Source: Flavobacteriales bacterium UBA6770 (GTDB taxonomy: Bacteria; Bacteroidota; Bacteroidia; Flavobacteriales_G; Salibacteraceae). From it: DNA of 61,497 nucleotides. This document shows positions 54,200 to 61,497 of the stretch, in pieces. Under the pieces are notes generated by a model. The model ran no database searches, had not been told where the DNA came from, and saw only the letters and a program-made list of their open reading frames with translations. Each line of letters starts with the position of its first letter. Position 1 is the first letter of the stretch. The stretch covers positions 1,162,419 through 1,223,915 of the forward strand of contig CAJIZH010000003.1 in the NCBI GenBank assembly GCA_905181875.1. Direction: 5' to 3'. A program made the translations under genes and the position numbers.

Positions 54200-56141
54200 A
54201 AAACAGGGGGAATCGTTAGCAATGAAATCTATGATATCACCCAAGGTAAAACGGGTCGAATTTGGGTTGCAACCAGCAAAGGCTTAGTTACTCTCGAAGG
54301 ATTAAGTTTTGAATTAGTGAAATCGAGTAAAGTATCAAAGGGTTGATATATCGTTGGTTTTTTGAATCGCATGGAAAACTGGGCTACTGCGCTGCTGAAG
54401 GAATGTTGTTCTACATAAAGTATTATAAAGTCTCTCCTATTGCTTTATACACCCAACTCCAATCCGCACTAGTTGGTAAAACCGTTAATCAAGCTAGAAT
54501 AGACGATTCGGATAATATTTGGATATCTAATATTACAGGAAGTGGATTAATTGAAGTTCAACCTGCAATTCGAAAAGTGATTAACCATGACGAATCTTGA
54601 GAGTATAAATACATTGCTCGCTAATTGTCTGAGAACAAATTTATTGCAGGTAGTTCAAAACCAACGAAAGGAGCAAAGTCAGTAAATCAATTAAAAGTCT
54701 TTTTCCATGAACTTAAATTAGAAATTCCACTCAGCGGAAACTCTGAATACAACAAAATTAAATTTAGTGCGCTAAAGAATAAATCCCATCTATTTATTGC
54801 TGGTGCCGAGGTGGTTAACCTTAATGAAAAAGTAATATTAGCGAGATTATTTACTGAAAAAAAAGTAGAATATTTATTTGAGTATAGTGAACAAAAAATT
54901 TGGATTGGGTTGAATCAAGGAGGAGTAATTTGTTTTTCAACTCGATTCTATTTCATCTTGAAATAGAATCGAGTATCTGAGTGATAAAACCATGACCGCT
55001 ATCTAAGAGGATCCGGATAATAATCTATGGTTTGTAACTGCTAATTCGGAGATTTACCAACACAGTCTAAATTCTAATAATACTTATGTTTCGCCGAACT
55101 CAAGTTCTTCTTTAAGTCAAGTTACAGGTTGGTCTGTCCAAGTTATATGAATCGATAATCCTTCCTCATAAGGCAGGTTGTCCTTTAAACTAGAATCCGA
55201 TACGATTGCACCTAAAATTTACATTTCCAGTATTAAAATCAACGATCAAGACACTACTTTGCTTACTAGCTATAAGCTGCAAGCAGAGCAAAATTTTATC
55301 AGACTACCTTTTGTGGGTTCAGCACCAGGAAACCTAGGGTTATTTCAGTACCGTTATAAATTGGCCGGAAGTAGATAGCCGGTTCAAATATAGATTGAGA
55401 TTTTACCATATTTCTATCAAACACTTTAGTTTAAGATAGTGTTGGCGGGAATTGTTAAGCTGGTTTTACTGCTTTCAGTTTGGATTTATTCCAGATCTAA
55501 CCGAAAAAATGAACAGGAAAAATGTGAGATTAATAAGAATATTGTCAACTTGGAATTAATGACTCAGATGAATCTCCATTTTATTTCTAGAAATAATACG
55601 GAATAAGCGCTAAGATATTTGAGCAAATTCGCAAAGTTAATGCGCGTTATTTTAGATAATAGTAAAAAGAAGTTTATGAGTATTGAAGGTGAGTTATATG
55701 CCATTAGCTTCTATTTGAATTTCGAGAAGCCTAGGCTTAAAAACAATTTTGACTATAAAATTAGTATTCATGCTGATATAGACAAAGAGTTTGACGAAAT
55801 GTCAAGTATACTCGTTCAACCTTATCCCGAGAACGCTGTCTTACATGGAATAGCGACTAAAAAAACATTGCATAGAATTGATATTAACTAGTGCTTAGAA
55901 CAGAATTACTTGGTGGTTTGTGGCAAATAATGGTGTTTGTAGAAAAAAGATGCAAGAAATCAGAAGGACTCATCCCAAGTATCAAAAATCGCAAGGAATG
56001 TCAAGTACGGAAGGTAGATTACAAATTATAAATAAAGTAAACTATAGCGATTTAAGCGTAACAATTGAAGATATAGATCCAGATAATTTTGAAGAAGCCG
56101 GAATTAGAGTAATGATATATTTACCATTAAACCAAGAGTAA
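54200..56141 (+). pseudogene. Decayed LytS-type sensor histidine kinase with propeller and Y_Y_Y domains
   Basis: Scattered frames spell out a two-component regulator of the propeller type. There are propeller repeats (NEIYDITQGKTGRIWVATSK; NQARIDDSDNIWISNITGSG) and a Y_Y_Y domain near 55190-55375 (IYISSIKINDQDTTLL). A membrane helix lies near 55440-55500. The LytS phosphoacceptor segment reads QMNLHFISR near 55565, for the usual QMNPHFIFN. YLSKFAKLMRVIL and LVQPYPENAVLHG follow, then the ATPase-domain end (NNGVCRKKMQEI ... VMIYLP). At least six frame breaks and stops occur. It ends just before its intact LytTR partner. Confidence 0.88.
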
Positions 56142-56142
56142 T

Positions 56143-56898
56143 ATGAACGATGTTAGAGTAATGATAGTGGATGATGAGGAAGGCGCTAGAGAATCATTAA
56201 GCAACCTCTTAGAGAATTATGTGGAAGGTGTGCAAATCGTTGCAAAATCGGAATCAATCGATTCGGCGATGGTAAAGATTGAAAAGTATACTCCCGAATT
56301 AGTTTTTTTAGATGTTGAAATGCCGTTTGATTCTGGATTTGAGTTATTGGAGCTAATGAAACCGATTAATTTCAATATAGTTTTTGTAACCGCATACGAT
56401 CATTCTGCATTAAAAGCCATCAAGTTTTCTGCTCTGGACTATTTGCTAAAACCATTTGATATTGAAGACTTGAAAAAGGCAATTAAGAAGCATGTACACA
56501 CCAAAAAAATACCTCCAACAGATAGCTATGATAATCTTATAGAAAACTTTAAGTCAGATTATCAAGAGAGAAAATTAGCTATTCCAGACAGTAACGGAAT
56601 TACTTTCATTGCAATTAGCAGCATCATACGTTGCGAATCTGATGGAAACTATACCCGACTTTTCATGAATACAGGAAAGAAAATTCTTGTTTCTAAAACA
56701 CTTGGAGAGTATGAAAACATGCTTGCTGGAGACGGTTTTTTTAGAGTTCATAGAGGTCATTTAGTGAACATGAGTCAAATTCATAGATTTTTCAAAACAG
56801 AAAGTGGAATTATTGAAATGAGTGATGGAACTCAAGTAGATGTATCAAGAAGAAAGAAGACGGCATTTATGGAGGCACTTAATACCAGAAAGCAGTAA
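56143..56898 (+). CDS. LytTR family response regulator
   Basis: The 251-residue product has a receiver domain (residues 1-120; MIVDDEEGARESL, the phospho-acceptor in LVFLDVEMPFDSGFELL near 56, and VTAYDHSAL and LLKPFD) and a LytTR DNA-binding domain (about 140-248; IRCESDGNYTRLFM and FFRVHRGHLVNMSQI). All receiver residues are intact, unlike its broken kinase partner. It starts one base after the remnant kinase. It could be phosphorylated by another kinase or be silent. Confidence 0.93.
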   Translation: MNDVRVMIVDDEEGARESLSNLLENYVEGVQIVAKSESIDSAMVKIEKYTPELVFLDVEMPFDSGFELLELMKPINFNIVFVTAYDHSALKAIKFSALDYLLKPFDIEDLKKAIKKHVHTKKIPPTDSYDNLIENFKSDYQERKLAIPDSNGITFIAISSIIRCESDGNYTRLFMNTGKKILVSKTLGEYENMLAGDGFFRVHRGHLVNMSQIHRFFKTESGIIEMSDGTQVDVSRRKKTAFMEALNTRKQ

Positions 56899-57156
56899 AT
56901 ACCTTTAATAAACACTAGTAGCCTTTTAATTTCAAAAGCTGCTTGCACACTCTTTTTTCTGATTTCATGAATTTACTGCTTAGACTGAAGTGTTCTAAAT
57001 TAATCGCTATGAAAAATTGACTTTTATCAGCAATAGCAGTTTTAATAAGCAACCTCTCATTTACTAGTGAAACAGGAAAATCAAGTTGAAAACGCCCCTA
57101 TTCTTAACTACTCAAGTGGATTATAATTTTTTATTTATTTTAATACAAATAAATAA

Positions 57157-57390
57157 AAATATATTAAATTACTATTATCTGTTTCATTTGCCTTAGTTGC
57201 ATTATCCTGTTCTAACAAACAAGATTTATAACTATACAATGAAAACTTAGCAATTGCATAAGAGTATTTAACCTATTATGAATATTACAATAATGAAAAT
57301 TGTAATATAGTAACTGGAAATGGTAATCGTCCTCCAGCGATGGAATAGAGTTTTTTCAAAGACCGTTTTAGGATAACGAAGAATAGATAA
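57157..57390 (+). pseudogene. Remnant of a small lipoprotein gene
   Basis: One frame reads KYIKLLLSVSFALVALSCSN (a lipoprotein signal), then protein-like sequence with three in-frame stops: TAA after KQDL, TAA after ENLAIA, and TAG after NRPPAME. It ends FKDRFRITKNR. No start codon remains. The neighbouring spacers, 56899-57156 and 57391-57633, show nothing else. Confidence 0.55.
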
Positions 57391-57633
57391 TCCTTTAATA
57401 AAAAAATTGCGGAGGCTGTTTGAAACAAATGAATTCCTTACAAAGGAATTGGATATGGTGTTATTGGTGTATAGGAGAAACTGTTCTTAAAAGGTCCGCT
57501 TTTATGAGGCCAGTTGATTTGGATAACTTTTAAAGTCAAAAGATGCCTTGGTGAATTAATAAAACTAGGGTATCCTTTATTTATAATATCTAATCTACAT
57601 TTAAGTTAGCTCTCAAATCCAATTCTTAATAAG

Positions 57634-57913
57634 TTGCTCATTCTTCTGTATATTTTATTATTGATGGGCGCTGCTTCATGTGACCAACAAAAAATCAATA
57701 TTAATAAAGGACTATACGGGATCTTATTTACAAATTAAAGGCAGGGACTTTAGAATTTGCGACGAGAGTAAAGTGGATCATATTTCAAATGGAACAGAAA
57801 TAATTGCCATATTTCGAACTACTTCATCTTGCGAGAATTTTAATAAATATACTTGCGTCAAGATGCATAAAAGTGAAGGTAATGTTAGAATCTCTAAAAT
57901 TAGAACTAAGTAA
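57634..57913 (+). pseudogene. Small lipoprotein gene broken by a frameshift
   Basis: From a TTG at 57634 the frame gives a lipoprotein signal (LLILLYILLLMGAASCDQQ) and stops early at 57738. A second frame, open from 57680, supplies the mature domain KDYTGSYLQIKGRDFRIC ... CENFNKYTCVKMHKSEG, a compact domain of about 70 residues with paired cysteines. Splicing the frames near 57700 yields a sensible small lipoprotein. A start at the GTG at 57680 alone would leave no signal. Confidence 0.6.
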
Positions 57914-59366
57914 TTTTCGGAAACGAAAGTGTGAATGTTGACCCCTCACCTGTTATGGACCTTACAGTTATTGATGCCTGTGCAGCATCAAGCATTCCCT
58001 TTACCATTGCCAACCCAAGCCCTGTTCCTTTGGATTTAGTAGTAAAATTAGGTTCGAATATTCTATTTAGCTTCTCTTGTTCAATACCCACTCCATTATC
58101 TGACAATGAAACAGTAATCTCATTTTCTTTTACAGAGACCGCAATGTTCAAATGCCCAGCTACTCCATCTGAAATAGCTTCTATTGCATTGGTAATGAGA
58201 TTGGTGAAAATTCGATTGAAATGAGTTTTATCAATAAGTACTTCTGCTTTAGTATCTGAACTTGAAAATTGAATATCAATTGATTCTCCATCAAATAGTT
58301 TTACGCAGTTTTTTAAATTCTTTATAAGCTCAATTTTTTCTGGAGTTGATTTATTGAGTCGGGCAAAATTCGAAAACTCAGTTGCTATATCTGATAAAGT
58401 ATCGATTTGCTGAGTCATTGTTTCATTAAAGCGTTTCATTCGAATTGAGAAGTCCTCTTTGCCATCTTTCCAACTTCTTTCCAATTGTTGAACTGATAAT
58501 TTCATTGGCGTAAGTGGGTTTTTTATTTCGTGGGCAACCTGACGGGCCATTTCTCTCCAGGCTCCTTCGCGCTCACTTTTTGCCAATAACTCAGCACTTG
58601 ATTTTAACTCTCTCACTTTTTTATTGTATTCAATTATCAATTCGCCAATTTCATCATTTGTTTCCCAGTTAATTTCTTCATTGGCCTCTGTCAGACTTAA
58701 CGTTCGAATTTTTTGAGTTATCGATTGTAAGCTTTTGGTAATATAATTAGAAAGGAAGAATGCAATTGCCAATGCCCCCAACATCAGCAGTAAATAGATT
58801 TGACCAAGTCTGTATAAAAGTTCGTACGTTTCATTTTTTTGAATTTCATTACTTGTAAAGTAAGGTACGCTTACCAATGCAATTGGCTCTTCATTAGCGC
58901 CACGTACAAAAGTGAAAGCTGTCAGCAAATCTTCATCGCCTATATAACGATCCGTTACATAATGCCCTCGATTATCAAAAATGGTTTGCATGAGCTGATC
59001 GTCAAGGATTTCTGGTAAAATACCTTGATCGAAATAATCAAAATTAGAAGAGGCAATCCACTTGCCTTCCATGTCATATAGATTTACTTCTAGCCCATGT
59101 ATGTCGGCTAATTCAACAATTTTCTCGTGAAAACTTCTAGTGTATAACGCGTAGATATCCTCTTCTTTATCTTCTAAAAAATAATTCAAAGCAGACGTAA
59201 TGGCTTTTTCTTTTCGTTCAAGTCTTTGATTATGGTAGCGCTCGTTTTCAATGTGTGTGTACCAAATGGTAACTGCCCCAATAATTAGGAAGCTAATTAC
59301 TACCAACAGGGTAAGTGAGAAGTAAATGCGATTGCGTAAGCTTATTCTATCTAGTATCATTTTCAT
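57906..59366 (-). CDS. NtrY-like sensor histidine kinase
   Basis: The 486-residue product has two membrane helices (IYFSLTLLVVISFLIIGAVTIW and IYLLLMLGALAIAFFLS) flanking a periplasmic sensor domain of about 150 residues. A HAMP linker and a kinase core follow. The H-box is QVAHEIKNPLTPMKLSVQQLE, the N-box LITNAIEAI, and the ATP lid has DNGVGIEQE and GTGLGLAMV. The HEIKNPLTPM wording is that of NtrY-type kinases. I placed the start at the ATG at 59366, ahead of ILDRISLRNR. No partner regulator is adjacent. Confidence 0.9.
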   Translation of the reverse strand: MKMILDRISLRNRIYFSLTLLVVISFLIIGAVTIWYTHIENERYHNQRLERKEKAITSALNYFLEDKEEDIYALYTRSFHEKIVELADIHGLEVNLYDMEGKWIASSNFDYFDQGILPEILDDQLMQTIFDNRGHYVTDRYIGDEDLLTAFTFVRGANEEPIALVSVPYFTSNEIQKNETYELLYRLGQIYLLLMLGALAIAFFLSNYITKSLQSITQKIRTLSLTEANEEINWETNDEIGELIIEYNKKVRELKSSAELLAKSEREGAWREMARQVAHEIKNPLTPMKLSVQQLERSWKDGKEDFSIRMKRFNETMTQQIDTLSDIATEFSNFARLNKSTPEKIELIKNLKNCVKLFDGESIDIQFSSSDTKAEVLIDKTHFNRIFTNLITNAIEAISDGVAGHLNIAVSVKENEITVSLSDNGVGIEQEKLNRIFEPNFTTKSKGTGLGLAMVKGMLDAAQASITVRSITGEGSTFTLSFPKIT

Positions 59367-59510
59367 AGACAAAAGTAATTTATCGAGGCTTGCACTTTGA
59401 TTTTCATTCTGAACATAACACAATAAAAATGCCTTTAAAAAGGGTGAACAGGAAAGTTTGGAATCTATGTCCTTATTGTATTTTTAACGCTTATTAGAAC
59501 CGTCATAGCT

Positions 59511-59867
59511 TTGGACATTATTGAATTTAGAGATTATTGTTTATCAAAATCGGGAACCACTGAAGAGTTTCCTTTTGATAATAAAACATTGGTTTTTAAA
59601 GTAATTGGGAAAATGTATGCGTTATGTGATGTCGATAATTTTAAAAGCTATAATGTAAAATGTGACCCTGACTGGGCTATCGAACTGCGTGAGGAATTCA
59701 ACGGAATTAAAGAAGGTTTTCATATGAATAAAAAACATTGGAATACAGTAAATTCAATATCAGATGTCGATGATAAACTTGCTATAAAAATGATAGATCA
59801 TTCCTATAGTTTAGTTGTAAAAGGGCTTAAAAAATTAGACCGCGAAAAACTATTAAAAGATGCTTAA
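59511..59867 (+). CDS. MmcQ/YjbR family protein
   Basis: The 118-residue product starts with TTG and has the YjbR/CyaY-like fold pattern: FRDYCLSKSGTTEEFPFDNKTLVFKV, KCDPDWAIELREEFNGIKEGFHMNKKHWNTV, and IDHSYSLVVKGL. YjbR-type proteins bind DNA in structural studies, but no general role is known. It overlaps the DUF502 gene by eight bases, so it is co-translated. Confidence 0.88.
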   Translation: MDIIEFRDYCLSKSGTTEEFPFDNKTLVFKVIGKMYALCDVDNFKSYNVKCDPDWAIELREEFNGIKEGFHMNKKHWNTVNSISDVDDKLAIKMIDHSYSLVVKGLKKLDREKLLKDA

Positions 59868-60435
59868 GAAAATTGGAACTTACTTTTTACGAGGAGTATT
59901 ATTTACCGTGCCATTAGCCGTTACGCTTTACGTAATATTTGCATTGTTGGGTTTTATAGATGCTATACTTCCTACCATTCTACCTTTCAAAATTGATATC
60001 CCGGGTTTAGGACTCGTTATTTTGGTCGTTATGATTACGGTAATTGGGTTTTTGGGAAATACTGTCGTAGCAAAACCAATCAATTATTGGTTTAAGCGTC
60101 TTCTAAATAAAGCGCCTGTTATTAAGTCCATTTATACTTCAATAATGGATTTTACCGAAGCGATTCTTGGCGGTAAGAAAAAGAAATTTTCAAAACCTGT
60201 ACTCGTAAAGTTAAGTCCAGATGTAGAAAAGCCAGGCTTTGTAACCCAGTCTGATTTAAGTACTTGGGGCATTAAAGGCGAAAAAGTAATGGTGTACCTC
60301 CCTCATAGCTATGGATTTACGGGAAATATATTTATTGTGCCCAAAAAGAATGTAACGCCGTTAAATGTTAAGCCTGCCGAAATGATGAAAATCATTTTAA
60401 GTGGAGGAGTAGCCGAATCTCAAGTGGAAGAGTAA
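59860..60435 (+). CDS. DUF502 membrane protein
   Basis: The 191-residue product has two N-terminal membrane helices (FLRGVLFTVPLAVTLYVIFALLGFIDA, LVILVVMITVIGFLGNTVVA) and a cytoplasmic or periplasmic beta domain with the DUF502 pattern KAPVIKSIYTSIMDFTEAIL and VYLPHSYGFTGNIFIVPKKNV. DUF502 proteins are widespread, with no assigned function. It overlaps the YjbR gene and is three bases upstream of the EamA transporter. Confidence 0.9.
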   Translation: MLKKIGTYFLRGVLFTVPLAVTLYVIFALLGFIDAILPTILPFKIDIPGLGLVILVVMITVIGFLGNTVVAKPINYWFKRLLNKAPVIKSIYTSIMDFTEAILGGKKKKFSKPVLVKLSPDVEKPGFVTQSDLSTWGIKGEKVMVYLPHSYGFTGNIFIVPKKNVTPLNVKPAEMMKIILSGGVAESQVEE

Positions 60436-60438
60436 GGT

Positions 60439-61350
60439 ATGATCAAAAAATTCATTACTGATTATCGCTATCAAATAGCGCTTCATGCTACAGTTTTTAT
60501 TTGGGGTTTTACAGGAATATTAGGTAAACTCATTGAAGTTCCGTATTACTCTATTGTTTGGTATAGAATGCTTATTGCAGCTGTTGGTCTAGCTATGTAT
60601 GCAATATCGACGAAAGCTCAACTAAAAATATCCTTTAAAAAAGCGCTTATTTTTATTTTTGTAGGATTTATTGTAGCAGCGCATTGGAGTACATTTTTTC
60701 AAGCGCTTAAAGTTTCGAATGTTTCTGTTGTACTAACAACCTTGGCCTCTGCGTCTCTCTTTGTGGCTATTTTAGAGCCTATTTTTTTTAAACGCAAATT
60801 GATTCTTTACGAACTGCTTTTTGGATTAGCAGTAATAGTAGGACTTTCACTCATATTTAATTTTGAAAACCAATATGCCCTAGGAATACTTCTAGCATTA
60901 TCTTCGGCGTTTTTAGCTGCGCTTTTTAGTACTATTAATGGTCTTTTAATTCGTAAGAATAAAGCCAGAATCATTACTTTCTACGAAATGGTAGGCGGGG
61001 TCATAGGTATTTCTATTTATACCCTGTTATTTGAATCTCCAACAATTACAGACTTTTCACCAGGTATAAATGACATTATTTACCTGCTCATTCTAGGGTT
61101 GGTTTGCACTGCTGTAGCTTTTGTAGTGAGCGTTGAGGTAATGAAGGAATTATCACCATTTACAGTCAGTATTAGCATCAATATGGAACCGATTTACGCA
61201 ATTGTATTGGCGCTTATATTTTTTGGTGAAAGTGAACAAATGACACCGGGTTTTTACCTTGGCGCACTTATAATCTTTTCTACAGTTTTGGGAAACGCAG
61301 CTTTAAAATCCATTCAAAGGCGGCGGCTAAAGAAAAAAGAAACACATTGA
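60439..61350 (+). CDS. EamA (DMT) family transporter
   Basis: The 303-residue product has ten predicted membrane helices in two EamA repeats (FIWGFTGILGKLIEVPYYSIVWYRMLIAA in the first; LYTLLFESP ... VSISINMEPIYAIVLALIFFGE in the second). DMT exporters move amino acids or other small metabolites. The substrate cannot be told. It is the last gene of the YjbR-DUF502 operon. No coding sequence is visible in 61351-61497. Confidence 0.93.
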   Translation: MIKKFITDYRYQIALHATVFIWGFTGILGKLIEVPYYSIVWYRMLIAAVGLAMYAISTKAQLKISFKKALIFIFVGFIVAAHWSTFFQALKVSNVSVVLTTLASASLFVAILEPIFFKRKLILYELLFGLAVIVGLSLIFNFENQYALGILLALSSAFLAALFSTINGLLIRKNKARIITFYEMVGGVIGISIYTLLFESPTITDFSPGINDIIYLLILGLVCTAVAFVVSVEVMKELSPFTVSISINMEPIYAIVLALIFFGESEQMTPGFYLGALIIFSTVLGNAALKSIQRRRLKKKETH

Positions 61351-61497
61351 AAGTTCTTCTTTTCAAATTCCACACAACACAAAGATGAGTCTTTGCTGAG
61401 GATGAGGATAACCAAAGAACAATTAAGCGCCTTTTAGATTAAATATATTTGTGTTTATGTAATGCGGATATAAGACATGTATTATATCCAATTGTTG

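Noticed and set aside
1..61497. tRNA, rRNA, CRISPR, prophage or IS element
   Set aside because: I looked through the intergenic regions and found no cloverleaf-like sequence, spaced direct repeats, integrase or transposase.

Overview
The window is 61.5 kb of AT-rich chromosomal DNA from a member of the Bacteroidota, most likely the order Flavobacteriales. Evidence for this is: C-terminal type IX secretion (T9SS) sorting domains, SprB-type repeats, families largely restricted to Bacteroidota (DUF2480, and a DUF2795-like protein), LytS/LytTR two-component genes, a thymidine kinase without the C-terminal zinc cysteines, and a promoter of the Bacteroidota type (TTTG-N19-TAnnTTTG) at 4924-4954. 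I see no rRNA or tRNA gene, CRISPR array, prophage or intact transposase.

Layout. 1-5206: 3' part of gcvP, a T9SS surface protein, a PduO-type cobalamin adenosyltransferase and a small DUF2795-like protein. 5595-7380: a decayed PAS sensor. 7472-16486: comF-like gene, coiled-coil protein, an exported-looking peptide deformylase, M23 lipoprotein peptidase, envelope proteins, alr-tdk. 16646-23710: rsmI, an N-terminally truncated T9SS protein fragment, recG with one frameshift, a D-2-hydroxyacid dehydrogenase, a LysM glucosaminidase and a rhomboid protease. 23703-34090: the most interesting block, a polyamine/PspA membrane-stress-like cluster. 34182-42075: ACC-deaminase-like enzyme, SRPBCC/GyrI-like protein, MarC, ThiL, a PP2C pseudogene and a CotH/lamin-tail T9SS protein. 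42640-46036: feoAB and, divergently, two YeeE/YedE sulfur-transport-like genes. 47588-54017: the SUF iron-sulfur operon, in which sufB carries three frameshifts. 54200-61350: a wrecked LytS-type kinase beside an intact LytTR regulator, two decayed lipoproteins, an NtrY-like kinase, a YjbR-like gene, DUF502 and an EamA transporter.

The candidate system (23703-34090). A divergent XRE regulator faces an operon of YbjN-like protein, PspA/IM30, a 53-residue membrane peptide not listed by length-filtered gene calling, SpeD (AdoMet decarboxylase), DUF4178, a Gly/Arg/Ser-rich lipoprotein, a double DUF350 membrane protein and a membrane-anchored aminopropyltransferase. Converging on it is an operon of a second membrane-anchored aminopropyltransferase, a histidine-rich polytopic membrane protein and a twin-arginine FAD amine-oxidase-like lipoprotein. 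No amino acid decarboxylase is present, so this does not look like ordinary spermidine synthesis. I infer aminopropyl chemistry at the membrane tied to envelope protection. Tandem GCTA-N7-TAGC-like palindromes in the divergent intergenic region are plausible operators.

Two other threads stand out. Similar TACC-N8-GGTA palindromes lie upstream of the feo/YeeE genes and upstream of suf, suggesting one iron/sulfur regulator. The window also has an unusual load of pseudogenes, concentrated in sensor and signalling genes and small lipoproteins. Multiple lesions per gene argue for true decay in most of them. For recG and sufB a sequencing or assembly error must be excluded first.
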